A DNA stretch of 7,633 nt from an uncultured Bacteroidales bacterium (GTDB lineage Bacteria > Bacteroidota > Bacteroidia > Bacteroidales > Muribaculaceae). Position numbers and translations under genes: made by a program. The notes under the pieces were generated by a model that saw only the letters and a program-made list of their open reading frames with translations, did no database searches and was not told the DNA's origin. Location of the stretch: NCBI GenBank assembly GCA_947177325.1, contig CAMWUH010000091.1:1-7633 (forward strand), in the 5' to 3' direction. Each line of letters starts with the position of its first letter. Positions within the stretch are counted from its first letter, which is position 1. Of this stretch, positions 6,401 to 7,633 are shown piece after piece.

Positions 6401-6862
6401 CAATCAGTGCAAAACGCCACTTACGAGCAAAAAGACCCGTTGGTTATCTACAAGGTAGAATCGTTCCACATTTTCGAGCGCATGCTTAATCAGCTCAACA
6501 CCAAGGCTATCTCAGCCCTAATGCGTGGCCAAATCTACATCCCCAAGCAGCAGCCTTCCAACGTGTCAACCACAGCCTCGGCTCCCACCGGTGGTGATGC
6601 AGCTGCCGCTCAGCAACAGCCCGCTCGCCCCTCTGTCAGCGTTAAGCAAGCGCTCCCCGACCGCCCCAACGACTACTCTAACATGAAGGCATCGAAAGAG
6701 TCGCTCCCCGGCGAAGCTGCCCAGCGTCAAGCAGCCAACTATCAGCCCGGCGCGCCCCGAAAACCCGAACCCGTTAAAGTAGGCCCGAAAGTTGGTCGTA
6801 ACGATCCTTGTCCCTGCGGCTCAGGCAAAAAATTCAAAAACTGCCACGGTCGCGGCCAGTAA
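3473..6862 (+). CDS. secA: Preprotein translocase ATPase SecA
   Basis: SecA is the cytoplasmic motor that threads unfolded secretory proteins through the SecYEG channel using ATP. This copy has 1129 residues against about 900 in Escherichia coli and looks intact. Visible in order: Q motif (Q176 region); Walker A GEGKT (194-198); GTNNEFGFDYLRDN (267-280); Walker B DEVD (299-302); preprotein-crosslinking domain (about 317-505) with a helical insertion (about 330-418); GRRYSDGLHQAIEAKEG (528-544); GMTGTAETE (571-579); NMAGRGTD (687-694); and the arginine-finger motif QLRGRSGRQGD (723-733). The helical scaffold and IDELWKEHL hairpin follow. A Pro/Gln/Ala-rich linker (about 1024-1105) leads to the zinc-binding tail with C1113, C1115, C1124 and H1125, which in other bacteria contacts SecB or phospholipid. 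A further insertion near 55-105 separates the N-terminal helix from the first motor lobe. Its own promoter lies at 3298-3330; no terminator follows. Confidence 0.99.
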   Translation: MSLLSLLSKMFGNKSQRDLKEISPIVAKINEMGPQMQALSLDELRANIDKVRAEIASAIAVDQEAINDLKVKVEELPFEERQPLWDEIDKHEKNILDILETQLNEHLPVVFATMRETAARFANNESIVVTATDLDRELAAQGRDFVSIDGDKAIWRNHWMAGGNEITWDMVHYDVQLIGGIVLHQGKIAEMATGEGKTLVATLPVFLRSLAKRGVHVVTVNDYLSKRDSEWMGPLYMFHGSTVDCIDKHRPNTPERRAAYNCDITFGTNNEFGFDYLRDNMAMSPGDMVQRKHYYAIVDEVDSVLIDDARTPLIISGPVPRGDDQMFNDYKPNVEKVFNAQRRLVTQLLSEAKTKLASDDKEVQKDGALALFRAYKGLPKNGALIKFLSQEGIKNILLKTEAYYLQDNAREMPKATDVLYFVIDEKNRSIDLTDKGIDELTGHSQDPKFFVLPDIAAELSELEHISDLAERQEKKDEAMQNYAVKSERVHTVNQLLKAYALFDKDIEYVIDEGKIKIVDEQTGRIMEGRRYSDGLHQAIEAKEGVKVEAATQTFATITLQNYFRMYHKLAGMTGTAETEAGELWDIYKLDVVTIPTNRPVARIDMEDRVYKTRREKYNAVIDEIVRLKEEGRPVLVGTTSVEISEQLKRMLDMRHIKAQVLNAKLHQQEAQVVALAGQPGTVTIATNMAGRGTDIKLPKEVKDAGGLAIIGTERHESRRVDRQLRGRSGRQGDPGSSVFYVSFEDQLMRLFATDSVMKMLDRLGLKEGERIESGMVTRAIEKAQKRVEENNYGIRKRLLEYDDVMNKQRTYIYSRRQHALLGERIGIDIANMLYDTIENIVNEYGQAEMYDDLRMELMRVLTIEPSFSEEEYRGMDPQVMVQSLFDTANEAMQRKSDRIVEVAMPVIKDWVENRNATGKIIVPLTDGKRIFNLKVDIQEAYATKCKSLVKEWQKAILLVTIDELWKEHLRELDDLRQSVQNATYEQKDPLVIYKVESFHIFERMLNQLNTKAISALMRGQIYIPKQQPSNVSTTASAPTGGDAAAAQQQPARPSVSVKQALPDRPNDYSNMKASKESLPGEAAQRQAANYQPGAPRKPEPVKVGPKVGRNDPCPCGSGKKFKNCHGRGQ

Positions 6863-6936
6863 TACCCCGCCATCCAAGGCAATCCGAAAGTCAATCAATT
6901 TCCTCCTGTACTTATCCTTCTATAAATTTATAAGGT

Positions 6937-7633
6937 ATGGACATTAATTCACCTAATAATCCCGAAGGCAGAATGCTCCATGACGAGCAAGAGCTCCTGG
7001 AGCGTCAAGCCGCCGACAATGCAAAGCGCCGCAAACGCAATCTCGCGCTCGGCATTGGTGCCGGTGTGTTTTTGCTTCTCGTTCTCGCCGCTTTAGCCTT
7101 CATGCTCTTCTCCAAGAATGCCGAAAGTTCGCAGAAAGATGAAGAGATCGAGCAACTCAAGCTTGAGATGGAGATGATGGAGAGCGCCAACGAATTTGCA
7201 CAAATCGACAACGAATATTCTCAACTTGAAGGCAATCAGATCAACCTGATGGCCAACGATTCAATCGTTGAAAAATATGCTGCCGCCCGTGCACAAGTCG
7301 AGAAATTGCTCCAAGAGCTCCAAAACGAGAAGAACAAGAGTGCCGCTCAAATCAGCAAGCTGAAAGCAGAAATCGAAACCCTCAAAGGCATCTTGCGCGA
7401 CTACACTCAGCGCATCAACGAGCTCATGGCCGAAAACGAAGGCTTGCGCGAAGAAAATCAGCAGGTTAAAGCGCAGAATCAGAATCTCACCAACCAAGTG
7501 AGCCAAAACACCCGCACTATTCAACAGCAAGCTCAGCGACTCACTTTAGCCGAGAAGCTCAATGTAACCGGCCTGCAATTCCGAGCCCTCAAGCGCAACG
7601 GCAAAACAGAGAAAAACATCACCAAAGCCACTC
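6937..7633 (+). CDS. Single-pass membrane protein with long coiled coil (3' end cut by the window)
   Basis: The frame is open from the ATG at 6937 to the last base, giving 232 complete codons, so the C-terminus is missing. The N-terminal 29 residues are polar, KRRKR (30-34) precedes one hydrophobic helix (about 36-58), and the rest is soluble. By the positive-inside rule the N-terminus is cytoplasmic and the C-terminal part periplasmic. From about 64 to 205 the sequence is rich in Glu, Gln, Lys, Asn and Leu with heptad-like spacing, most regular at 120-190, indicating a coiled coil. Near the cut, LQFRALKRNGKTEKNITKAT begins what looks like a folded domain. I recall similar tails in uncharacterised Bacteroidota proteins but cannot name a family. 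The gap to secA is 74 nt with no terminator or TAnnTTTG box, so cotranscription with secA is plausible. The start is preceded by a perfect palindrome, TATAAATTTATA (6921-6932). Confidence 0.88.
   Translation, partial: MDINSPNNPEGRMLHDEQELLERQAADNAKRRKRNLALGIGAGVFLLLVLAALAFMLFSKNAESSQKDEEIEQLKLEMEMMESANEFAQIDNEYSQLEGNQINLMANDSIVEKYAAARAQVEKLLQELQNEKNKSAAQISKLKAEIETLKGILRDYTQRINELMAENEGLREENQQVKAQNQNLTNQVSQNTRTIQQQAQRLTLAEKLNVTGLQFRALKRNGKTEKNITKAT

Noticed and set aside
6921..6932. TATAAATTTATA as an operator or promoter
   Set aside because: It is a perfect 12-bp dyad but made only of A and T in an AT-rich gap, and it does not match TAnnTTTG; more likely an unstructured region aiding translation start.

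Overview
The window looks like chromosomal DNA from a member of Bacteroidales (Bacteroidota), plausibly a gut lineage such as Muribaculaceae or a relative; the family placement is inference. The order rests on four things: promoters of the Bacteroidota type (TTTG, about 20 nt, TAnnTTTG) before several genes, start codons without a Shine-Dalgarno site, a tRNA with no encoded CCA, and a 1129-residue SecA with the large insertions typical of this phylum.

Layout, left to right. Positions 1-243 have no gene but hold a long imperfect palindrome (35-127). A promoter at 221-251 then drives two short plus-strand genes: a four-helix membrane protein of unknown function (285-725) and a small helical lipoprotein (766-1062). 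They end at a strong terminator (1108-1150). Next come a degenerate 9-nt tandem array (1183-1253) and a self-contained tRNA-Pro(GGG) unit with its own promoter and terminator (1332-1508). Convergent to it, on the minus strand, is a 12-helix MFS transporter (2738-1551). Upstream of that is a small DUF4190-like membrane protein (3118-2828), with a terminator hairpin between the two.

A divergent, AT-rich control region (3119-3472) separates the minus-strand pair from secA (3473-6862), which encodes the ATPase of the general secretion pathway. The secA leader is about 135 nt and contains a GTG-initiated 37-codon open frame of uncertain status. The last gene (6937 to the window end) is an incomplete single-pass membrane protein with a long coiled coil. 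No terminator or promoter is visible between it and secA, so the two may be cotranscribed.

Most of the window is housekeeping sequence. I see no CRISPR array, insertion sequence, toxin-antitoxin pair or recognisable defence system. The items most worth a second look are non-coding: the 93-nt palindrome, the 9-nt array, the secA leader with its possible upstream peptide, and the hairpin lying in the possible MFS leader.
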